From positions 4,402,001-4,466,000 of the forward strand of contig NZ_CP054043.1 in NCBI RefSeq assembly GCF_013282725.1: a DNA stretch of 64,000 nucleotides, read 5' to 3'. The translations under genes and the position numbers were made by a program. Origin of the DNA: Yersinia mollaretii ATCC 43969. GTDB taxonomy: Bacteria; Pseudomonadota; Gammaproteobacteria; Enterobacterales; Enterobacteriaceae. The notes under the pieces were generated by a model. It saw only the letters and a list, made by a program, of their open reading frames with translations. It was not told the origin of the DNA and made no database searches. This document shows, one piece after another, positions 28,124 through 35,161 of this stretch (the first letter of the stretch is position 1; every line of letters begins with the position of its first letter).

Positions 28124-28505
28124 GTTTTTCTCCACAAAAAAGCATGCGCGCAGTATTCATCTGTTGCATTGATCGACATGTTGTTAATAGGCATGGCGCT
28201 AACAGATGCGGGTTACCGCGAGCTAAACTACCGAGCGGTTCACGCCGCAGCAGTGGCAATCTTGACTAATTATGAATGGACTTCTCGCCTTGCTGGCGAT
28301 GTGAATTAGGGAATGCAGATGTTAAATATTTAGTTGAGATGTAAAGATTCGTCAAGATTATACATCTCTCAATGTGGGGGTAAAGCCAAACGTGACTCAG
28401 ATCACATTTTGTAACTATAGCGGTGAGTAATGCACCAAGCTGCACAATTCATCAGCGGGATTGACGAGATAAGCCGCACAGAGGCGGCTTAATAAGGTTG
28501 ATGGA
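28124..28505. other. Gluconate dehydrogenase upstream region
   Basis: About 380 bp between the start of subunit 3 and the stop of the next minus-strand gene. It should hold the operon promoter. A small hairpin, AAGCCGC / GCGGCTT (28471-28490), lies about 15 bp after the stop of the 64-residue gene but has no T run. No further gene is visible. Confidence 0.5.
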
Positions 28506-28700
28506 CTACAAAGGCCGATAAATCTCTCTGTAGTGAGCTAATCTTTCGCGGAAGAAATCGAGTTCCTCTGGCGAAAGTTTCGCTTCAATTTTATCAATCC
28601 TAATTTTCTTTTTTTGGTTTTCCATAAAAGCAATCGTGGATGCCACGAAGTCCAGACTGGTATGGCAATAGGCGGAAACCATCTTCTCAAGTGCTGACAT
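28506..28700 (-). CDS. Small hypothetical protein (64 aa)
   Basis: I do not recognise this protein. It has an excellent ribosome site (GGAGGTGTAAA before ATG 28700). The first half is mixed hydrophobic (SALEKMVSAYCHTSLDFVAS). The second half is strongly charged and probably helical (KKKIRIDKIEAKLSPEELDF). It is soluble and monocistronic. A longer reading from 28742 ignores the ribosome site and is rejected. Confidence 0.7.
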   Translation of the reverse strand: MSALEKMVSAYCHTSLDFVASTIAFMENQKKKIRIDKIEAKLSPEELDFFRERLAHYREIYRPL

Positions 28701-28940
28701 TTTACACCTCCACACAACCCAGCACACGGTTAAAATTAACACAAATAATTATATTAAAACCGTGAAACAGATCAATATTAGAGAGTGAGTCTCACTAAGA
28801 TAAACCCCCTCCTCGACGTTATCGTTTATTTAAAATGTCGACTGAAGCAGACTATTTTGTCGTGAGTCGATGTTTTTAAATTCATTTTCCGCTATCTTCT
28901 TGGGCTGCGTCCCATACCCACAACGGATAACGAGAACAGC

Positions 28941-29021
28941 GTGAAATTAAGAAAAACAACCCTGATTATGATAGCGCTAGCACTGGCCGTATTTGCTTAC
29001 ACCTATTTTACCGGAGCTTAA
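28941..29021 (+). CDS. Possible 26-aa membrane peptide
   Basis: GTG start, 26 codons: a basic N terminus (KLRKT) followed by about 18 hydrophobic residues (LIMIALALAVFAYTYF) and stop. This is the layout of bacterial single-span small proteins. The ribosome site is weak (ACGAGAACAGC). It ends 13 bp before the next gene, which has only AAGG at this stop as a ribosome site, so coupling is possible. Confidence 0.5.
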   Translation: MKLRKTTLIMIALALAVFAYTYFTGA

Positions 29022-29034
29022 GGCACCTAAACTC

Positions 29035-29322
29035 ATGCTAAAAGTTATTGCCCAAGATTTTATAAAACTCGAACATATTGATGATGTTATGCCGCTCTAC
29101 AGAGAGTTAGTCGCCTGCACAAAATTGGAGCCACTCGGTATATCCTACGATCTATTTATTGACCATAAAGATCCCGGCCACTTTATTTTTATCGAAGAGT
29201 GGCCGGATCAAGCGGCTCTGGATATCCATTGCGCAACGGCACATTTCAGACGATTAGTACCGCAGATCAATCAATACCAGAGGAGAGAGTGCATAGTGAC
29301 TCTGATGCACTCTTTTGATTAA
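29035..29322 (+). CDS. ABM-domain protein (putative quinol monooxygenase, YgiN-like)
   Basis: 95 residues forming one antibiotic-biosynthesis-monooxygenase (ABM) domain: MLKVIAQDFIKLEHIDDVMP, FIFIEEWPDQAALDIHCATA and HFRRLVPQI. Such dimeric ferredoxin-like proteins oxidise quinols or small aromatics, or are signalling-related; the substrate is unknown. The ATG at 29035 matches where the family starts, so an extension from 28993 is not used. Confidence 0.85.
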   Translation: MLKVIAQDFIKLEHIDDVMPLYRELVACTKLEPLGISYDLFIDHKDPGHFIFIEEWPDQAALDIHCATAHFRRLVPQINQYQRRECIVTLMHSFD

Positions 29323-29339
29323 TATTTAACAACAGCTCA

Positions 29340-31112
29340 TCACTCCACGAGCTGTTCTTCTTCGTGATATTGATTTTGCCACATGGCTGAGTATCGGCCA
29401 TTCTTCAGCAATAGTGCCTCATGACGCCCACGCTCGACGATCTCCCCCGCTTCCAACACAATAATTTCATCCGCATCAATGATGGTTGATAAGCGGTGGG
29501 CAATCACCAACGTGGTGTGATCGCGGCTAACCTCGCGCAAATGGGCCTGTATTTCACGTTCAGTGTGGGTATCCAAGGCACTGGTCGCTTCATCGAAAAC
29601 CAATATGGCTGGATTTTTTAGAATAGTACGGGCGATCGCGACCCGCTGTTTTTCGCCGCCGGATAATTTAAGCCCGCGTTCGCCCACTCGCGTATCATAA
29701 CCATCGGGTAAGCTACTGATAAAATTGTGAATATGGGCAAGTTTTGCCGCGCGCTCTATCTCTTCAAAACTGGCTGAAGTTCTGCCATAAGCAATGTTAT
29801 AGCGCAGCGTGTCATTAAAAAGCACAGTATCTTGGGGCACGATACCAATGGCCTTGCGCAGGCTCGCCTGAGTGACATTGCGGATATCTTGACCATCAAT
29901 CAGCACGGCACCCTCAGTCACATCGTAGAAACGGAACAGCAAACGAGAGAGTGTGGACTTGCCCGCCCCAGAAGCCCCGACAACGGCCACCGTTTTACCT
30001 GAAGGAATGGTAAAACTCACATTACTCAAAATAGGTCTGCGTGGATCATAACCAAAACTGACAGCCTCAAAGCGCACTTCACCTTGAGTCAACTGTAATC
30101 TCGCGGCATCTGGCTTATCCGTAATCTCTTGCTCAACCATCAACAAATTGAGCATATTCTCCATATCAATCAGCGCCTGTCTAATTTCAGAATAAATAAA
30201 ACCAAAGAAATTAAGCGGCTGATATAGCTGTAATAGATAGGCATTGACCAAGACAAAATCACCAATAGTCATTCGACCTTGCGTAATACCTTTCGCGGCC
30301 ATCGCCATCATAACCACTAATCCGATTGAGATAATGGCCGTCTGCCCGAGACTTAATGCCGTAAAGCTGAATTGATTTTTAATCGCCGCATGTTCATACA
30401 GTTGCCGCGAAGTATTAAAACGTTGAGCTTCAAACTCTTCATTACCGAAATATTTTACGGTCTCATAATTGAGCAAGCTGTCGATAGATTTAGTATTGGC
30501 ATCCGCATTGGCCTGATTTAATTCGCGGCGAAAACGAGTACGCCAACTCACCGCCATCACAGTAAACAGAATATAACAGGTGACCGTGACCAAGATGGCG
30601 ACCGCGAACCAACCATCTAACAGATGCCACATGATCAAAGAGACCAGCGTTATTTCAAATAAGATGGGGAAGATGGAGAACAGCAGGCGTGAAAGTACCG
30701 TCGCAACAGCTTGTGTTCCGCGCTCGATCGACAACGATAAGCCACCGGTTTGTCGGTCAAGATGAAAGCGCAAACTGAGCTCATGTAACTGTTTGAATAC
30801 CCGTAATCCCAGTAGCCGAGTCGCATTCTGGCTAATGTGTATAAACATGACGTTGCGCAGTTCTTCAAATAATGAGGCGCTAATTCTCGCGACACCGTAA
30901 GCAATAATAAAACCGATGGGAATAGCCAATATCTTCGCGCTTTCACTGCTTAATGTGTCGATCATTGCCTTGTAGGCGAGTGGCACCAGTGTTGTACTGA
31001 TCTTAGAAACCACCATAAATATAACGGCGGCAATTAAGTAGTAGCGCAGTTTAGGGTTATTCTTCGGCCACAGATAAGGCAGCAGGAATTTGAGTAATCG
31101 GGAACGATCCAT
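29340..31112 (-). CDS. Atm1-type ABC exporter
   Basis: Half-transporter of 590 residues with six membrane helices in the first 300 residues, then an ATPase domain. It has Walker A GASGAGKST (about 376), signature LSGGEKQR (about 482), Walker B ILVFDEATSALD (about 503) and a switch His in VIAHRLST. The membrane domain (LSIERGTQAVATVLSRLLFS, ETVKYFGNEEFE) fits the ATM1/HMT1 group, which exports glutathione-linked compounds or metals. The substrate is inferred only at family level. It is monocistronic on the minus strand, 17 bp from the convergent ABM gene. Confidence 0.88.
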   Translation of the reverse strand: MDRSRLLKFLLPYLWPKNNPKLRYYLIAAVIFMVVSKISTTLVPLAYKAMIDTLSSESAKILAIPIGFIIAYGVARISASLFEELRNVMFIHISQNATRLLGLRVFKQLHELSLRFHLDRQTGGLSLSIERGTQAVATVLSRLLFSIFPILFEITLVSLIMWHLLDGWFAVAILVTVTCYILFTVMAVSWRTRFRRELNQANADANTKSIDSLLNYETVKYFGNEEFEAQRFNTSRQLYEHAAIKNQFSFTALSLGQTAIISIGLVVMMAMAAKGITQGRMTIGDFVLVNAYLLQLYQPLNFFGFIYSEIRQALIDMENMLNLLMVEQEITDKPDAARLQLTQGEVRFEAVSFGYDPRRPILSNVSFTIPSGKTVAVVGASGAGKSTLSRLLFRFYDVTEGAVLIDGQDIRNVTQASLRKAIGIVPQDTVLFNDTLRYNIAYGRTSASFEEIERAAKLAHIHNFISSLPDGYDTRVGERGLKLSGGEKQRVAIARTILKNPAILVFDEATSALDTHTEREIQAHLREVSRDHTTLVIAHRLSTIIDADEIIVLEAGEIVERGRHEALLLKNGRYSAMWQNQYHEEEQLVE

Positions 31113-31336
31113 ATTTATGTCTTTGTCATCTCAGGTGAAATAGCTGTCACTGTTTTTTATATTCTGCCACGTATCAAGGTAATGGCCTAATTGGGCAATA
31201 CTATTTTTGATTCACAGAAACCACGCTCTGCGAGATCTAAATTATAGGTTCAGGGGGGTAGGAACACGCGATATCACAGGGATGAGGCTGTCGGTAAATT
31301 AGCAAGTTATCTTTAAATCGAAGGAATTCTTGCCAT

Positions 31337-31379
31337 GTGGCTTCCGAATCACGTCACGACATAGATTTCTGGAAGCCAC
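31337..31379 (-). terminator. Long-loop inverted repeat after roxA
   Basis: Perfect 9-bp arms, GTGGCTTCC (31337-31345) and GGAAGCCAC (31371-31379), with a 25-nt loop, 15 bp after the roxA stop. There is no clear T run, so it may be a weak terminator or an mRNA-end structure. The rest of 31113-31393 shows no gene. Confidence 0.4.
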
Positions 31380-31393
31380 TATTAATAAAGTTA

Positions 31394-32515
31394 TTATTCG
31401 TCGAAGAACCAATAGCCCTGATTAATCAGTTCGGTTAATTCAGCAACAAAAGCGGGGTTCTGTAGTGCCTCACCCAGCTCTTTTTTACTAATACAGGTGT
31501 AACGGCATAGCGCATCAGCCGCTTTCGGGTCAACCGTTTCCAGTCGTTCGCTGTTGACGAAGAAGCTGTCACCCACTTGCAGAACCCGCAACCCACTCAG
31601 GCGCGACAAGACTTCACCGCCCATCAGGGCATCAACAATCTCATCCTGCTCGAAAGGCGGCTCGGCAGGTGCAATATCCAGCTCATGCCGTGGCGTGGTA
31701 GCAAAGCGGCCGAACCACTGTTTGAAATCTTCTGGCTGATTAATCATGTCGACCATCATGCTGCGCAGGCGGTCAAGCTCATACTCTTCAACCTTGCCCG
31801 GATGCTCGCGACAGGTTAAATCAGGATCACTGTAGTGCTCGCCGCCGAGGTCATTTTCCAGTGCATAGTCAGCGAAGCTGCTGATTAAGTCCCTGCCGTT
31901 TGGCCCACGAAAGCCGACAGAGTAGTTAAATGCCGTTTCGTGGGTGAAGCCATCGTGCGGGAAGCCCGGAGGAATGTATAAAATGTCGCCCGGTTCGAGA
32001 TCTTCATCAATGATCGGCGTGAATGGCTCAACGTGCAGCAGTGCCGGATGCGGGCAAAATTGTTTCAGCGGCAATTTATCGCCCACACGCCAACGGCGAC
32101 GGCCCATTCCCTGAATGATAAAGACATCATACTGATCAATATGTGGCCCGACGCCGCCCCCCGGAACGGAAAAGGAGATCATCAAGTCATCTAAGCGCCA
32201 GTCCGGCAGCACGCGAAATGGGCGCACCAGCTCGGCGGAGGGGGCGTGCCAGTGGTTAACTGCCTGAGCCAGCAGCGACCAACCGGTTTCACCCAGATGA
32301 TCAAAATGCTCAAATGGCCCATTACTCGCCTGCCACTGACCGTGGGTATGACTGACCAGACGGCTATCTACTTCTGCTTCCATCGCCAAGCCCGCCAGTT
32401 CGTCCGGCGTAATAGGATCGACGAAGTTTGGAAAAGCATTTTTTAATACAACAGGTTGTTTTTGCCAATATTTTTCTAAAAATTCGGGCCAGTTAAGATT
32501 CAGTTGATAAGCCAT
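31394..32515 (-). CDS. roxA: RoxA (YcfD), ribosomal protein uL16 arginine hydroxylase
   Basis: JmjC-type Fe(II)/2-oxoglutarate oxygenase of 373 residues, matching E. coli YcfD throughout. It hydroxylates an arginine (Arg81 in E. coli) of ribosomal protein L16. Iron ligands are His125 and Asp127 in HIDQYD and His187 in PPGFPHDGF, the same numbering as E. coli. The C-terminal winged-helix part follows from about residue 300. A TATAAT box lies about 30 bp upstream on the minus strand. It directly borders the T6SS island. Confidence 0.95.
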   Translation of the reverse strand: MAYQLNLNWPEFLEKYWQKQPVVLKNAFPNFVDPITPDELAGLAMEAEVDSRLVSHTHGQWQASNGPFEHFDHLGETGWSLLAQAVNHWHAPSAELVRPFRVLPDWRLDDLMISFSVPGGGVGPHIDQYDVFIIQGMGRRRWRVGDKLPLKQFCPHPALLHVEPFTPIIDEDLEPGDILYIPPGFPHDGFTHETAFNYSVGFRGPNGRDLISSFADYALENDLGGEHYSDPDLTCREHPGKVEEYELDRLRSMMVDMINQPEDFKQWFGRFATTPRHELDIAPAEPPFEQDEIVDALMGGEVLSRLSGLRVLQVGDSFFVNSERLETVDPKAADALCRYTCISKKELGEALQNPAFVAELTELINQGYWFFDE

Positions 32516-32545
32516 GCTTCATACCAGTGAGGAAAAACGGGCCTG

Positions 32546-32551
32546 ATTATA
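32546..32551 (-). promoter_or_regulatory. Likely roxA -10 box
   Basis: TATAAT on the minus strand, 31 bp before the roxA ATG. The -35 region is not a good match. CGGGC/GCCCG arms flank it with a T5 run, so the same DNA may also form a long-loop terminator for the T6SS operon ending at tssE. Confidence 0.4.
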
Positions 32552-32627
32552 GAGTGGCTCCCCCCAGCCCGCTTTGTCATGGGTCAAAACAGTGCGTCAG
32601 TTAAGTAAAAATATCTCAGCAGGCCAA

Positions 32628-33107
32628 CTAACGCCCCCTTAGCTCAGCTTGATCGGTTTCCACATCATAGGCCCCCTCAACACACAGATCGATAGGATGC
32701 GGGTCCCAATGAATCAGCCCCCTAATCTCAAACTGCACAATGCCATTTCTGGCATTGTGCTGCTGACTCACGACCAGAGATTCAGTCATCACCCGGGGTT
32801 CAAAACGAATGATAGCTTCACGAATAACTCGCTCAATGGTATTCCAATTATGGGGGGTCGAATGCCTCCCCACCAATGGCGCAATACCAAAGTTTAATAC
32901 TGATGTGGCGACCCATTTATGGCGCTGCTCATTAAGCCTATCGTCAATATTGGCATTATTTAATATCTCACCAATATTACGCTGCACCAGTTTTCGCATC
33001 ATACGTGAGTCATAAAAGAACTTATCATGAGGCTCTAACAGCTTTTTAGGCTCATCATCAAGTAAACGCTCTAATAATGCAGGCAAAAACTGTCGTTTCT
33101 TTTCCAT
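32628..33107 (-). CDS. tssE: TssE, T6SS baseplate gp25-like protein
   Basis: 159 residues of the gp25/lysozyme-like baseplate family. The family core is visible in MRKLVQRNIGEILNNAN (wedge-sheath contact), FGIAPLVGRH, and IREAIIRFEPRVM, the last being the conserved 'I-x3-I-x2-FEPR' element. It joins TssF, TssG and TssK in the baseplate wedge. The start overlaps the tagJ stop by one base (TAATG). Last gene of the minus-strand T6SS operon. Confidence 0.93.
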   Translation of the reverse strand: MEKKRQFLPALLERLLDDEPKKLLEPHDKFFYDSRMMRKLVQRNIGEILNNANIDDRLNEQRHKWVATSVLNFGIAPLVGRHSTPHNWNTIERVIREAIIRFEPRVMTESLVVSQQHNARNGIVQFEIRGLIHWDPHPIDLCVEGAYDVETDQAELRGR

Positions 33108-33913
33108 TAATTAACCTGTTCGTCAAACCTAAATTCTTCAACGTCAAATAACGCGTACTCATTTTGGTCGGTAATAAACATTTTCCGACCAGAGCCAATA
33201 TAAAGCGAATCTACCGGTTGGCTCCATTCTGTTTTAAGGCCGAGCTGAGTATCATTATCGGCGTCGGCTGCCAGTGGATAACGGGCTGGTACGTAGCCGT
33301 ACCAAATTTTATCGCTAATTGTCAGCTGTGCCGGTGCCCAGATCAGGTCGGTGATATTTTTCGGTTTGGAAACCGTCAATAACTGCACATCAGCAAACGG
33401 AACCCAGCGATAGCCTCCCGAGCTGATAAATTCACACACTGGCCCGATTCGCCCATCACTGTCAGCAATCCAGGAGAATCGCGCCGCAGAACTACTCTCC
33501 CCAGCACTTACCGGTGCTTGGGACAGTGCCTGCTCACGTAAATCTTCACTTTTCTGATAATCCCCCTCGTGCAACAGTTGGTTAGCTTGTTGCATCAATG
33601 TCACCCACTCAGGCAATGTGTTACCCAAGGTTCCGGGGGCGCGTTTCCCGGCTAATACGGCTTCCCGCAGCATCTCACCCAATACCAGATTTTTATAAAG
33701 CTCAGCCCGCTTGGCCATATCAGGTGCAACCTTGACCAAGGTTTCAAGCTGAAACAGCGCTTTTTGCCATAAACCTCCCAGACAATAGAGCTTAAATAAT
33801 AACTCTCGTGCATCGATATCGGTGGGTTTGGTTTTCAATGTTGAGATGGTTTCTGCTTGTATTTCGCTTAACGAACTGCTTTTCAATAATTCATTTAAAT
33901 TAGTGGTATTCAT
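33107..33913 (-). CDS. tagJ: TagJ (ImpE family), T6SS accessory protein
   Basis: 268 residues with the ImpE layout: a TPR-like helical N terminus (ETISTLKTKPTDIDARELLF, LYCLGGLWQKALFQLETL), then an SciE-type domain (SDGRIGPVCEFISSGGYRWV, ITDLIWAPAQL). In Pseudomonas TagJ binds TssB and the sheath and modulates ClpV action. It lies between tagK-like and tssE, with which it overlaps. Confidence 0.9.
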   Translation of the reverse strand: MNTTNLNELLKSSSLSEIQAETISTLKTKPTDIDARELLFKLYCLGGLWQKALFQLETLVKVAPDMAKRAELYKNLVLGEMLREAVLAGKRAPGTLGNTLPEWVTLMQQANQLLHEGDYQKSEDLREQALSQAPVSAGESSSAARFSWIADSDGRIGPVCEFISSGGYRWVPFADVQLLTVSKPKNITDLIWAPAQLTISDKIWYGYVPARYPLAADADNDTQLGLKTEWSQPVDSLYIGSGRKMFITDQNEYALFDVEEFRFDEQVN

Positions 33914-33938
33914 TATTCTATTATCTCCCTACTTGAAA

Positions 33939-34781
33939 TTATAAATGACTGTCTAGCCCTAACTTATAGAGCTCCTGAAATACCAATTCAGGAACTCTAT
34001 TTTTCTCTTTTGTGATAATATGGTCCGGTGCCAGCACTTTTAACAAATCAACTTTCTCTTCGTTACAGGCGGTTTCCAGATAGTCGATAACACTTAATTC
34101 TTTGGTGACTTTTTCGATCAGTCCGCCGGAATCTAAAATACATTCAGTCAGCGTTTTATCCTTGACGCACTCTCTGATATTCTCCAAAAAACCGTCATTG
34201 GCAGACAATTTTGTCGCCTGCTGCTTATTTTTTTCTGAGAACTCCCGGCCTTGTTCACCCCACATAAGAAACCGCTTGTACTCCAGTTCCAAGCCTTTCA
34301 GAACATCCTGCCCCTGATGTTGGTAAGCTTGCACCTCATTTACGTCATCGAAATAGGAGATGTAGTAACCACCATGGGACAGAATATCTTCAATTTCTGG
34401 AAGATCAGTCGCATCGTAGACCGTCGGTTGTTCGAGCATCAGTAGATTGTCAGTAAAACTTTTACCCGCCGCTTGTCCTGATGCTTTTTTGGCCGTTATG
34501 ACAAAATGACCACACTTGATCTCTGCTCCAAATGACAAAGGGTGGTGCTCACCTGGGCTTAACTCTTTGCCATTGATCATGCAAATAAAATCATCGCAAT
34601 GATTAATCATCATTGGCCCAAGCTTATGCCAGTAAAACCACACTTCGTTCTGTCGGTCTCCCACAGAGTGGGGAGAGAACTCCCCTTTTTCCATGCTGAA
34701 ACAGATAGCATTTCTCTCTGTCACAGAGTCATTCAGTTGAAACTGTTGCGACATGCGTGGCCAAGTTAAGACTAATAACAT
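33939..34781 (-). CDS. tagK: TagK-like T6SS-associated protein
   Basis: 280 residues. The first 110 resemble an FHA-like beta domain (FYWHKLGPMMINHCDDFICM, INGKELSPGEHHPLSFGAEI), joined to a helical C-terminal part with the TagK-type pattern (FLMWGEQGREF, VIDYLETACNEEKVDLLKVL). No enzymatic motif is seen; the exact role is unknown. The start at 34781 lies 5 bp after the PAAR stop; an ATG at 34754 is the alternative. It might connect PAAR/VgrG cargo to the rest of the machine (inference). Confidence 0.75.
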   Translation of the reverse strand: MLLVLTWPRMSQQFQLNDSVTERNAICFSMEKGEFSPHSVGDRQNEVWFYWHKLGPMMINHCDDFICMINGKELSPGEHHPLSFGAEIKCGHFVITAKKASGQAAGKSFTDNLLMLEQPTVYDATDLPEIEDILSHGGYYISYFDDVNEVQAYQHQGQDVLKGLELEYKRFLMWGEQGREFSEKNKQQATKLSANDGFLENIRECVKDKTLTECILDSGGLIEKVTKELSVIDYLETACNEEKVDLLKVLAPDHIITKEKNRVPELVFQELYKLGLDSHL

Positions 34782-34786
34782 CGCTA

Positions 34787-35047
34787 TTATCCGCCGATAA
34801 GGACGTTAGGTGATCCACAAACAATGGAGGCACCATCTCCGGCTATATCGCCCAGGCGAGCGGCCGGAAGCCCATTAATAAATACGGTTCCGGAGCCTTT
34901 GACGATAATGGTCATGCCGACCAATATAGAGGTGGCCGTGCTTCCAGTCGCAAAAGCGGCGGGAATGCCATTAATAATCACATTAGGTGAACCGCTACAT
35001 ATCACCCCCAGACTGGTGGCATCCCCTATTCTTGCTGCACATACCAT
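34787..35047 (-). CDS. PAAR spike-tip protein
   Basis: 86-residue stand-alone PAAR protein: ARIGDATS at the N terminus, GSPNVIINGIPAAFATGS, GSGTVFINGLPAARLGD and a closing CGSPNVLIGG. It sharpens the VgrG spike and can carry effectors. There is no C-terminal toxin domain, so any effector must be separate. It follows vgrG by 114 bp in the same operon. Confidence 0.95.
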   Translation of the reverse strand: MVCAARIGDATSLGVICSGSPNVIINGIPAAFATGSTATSILVGMTIIVKGSGTVFINGLPAARLGDIAGDGASIVCGSPNVLIGG

Positions 35048-35161
35048 ATTTCATCTCACTTAACGGTATAACCGTTTAAAAGCTGACTGCCTTAGCCTAT
35101 CGGCGAGTCATGACGACTCATGTCCACGCCGAAGAGGCTAAGTCCCTTTTCTCTTTCAGAA

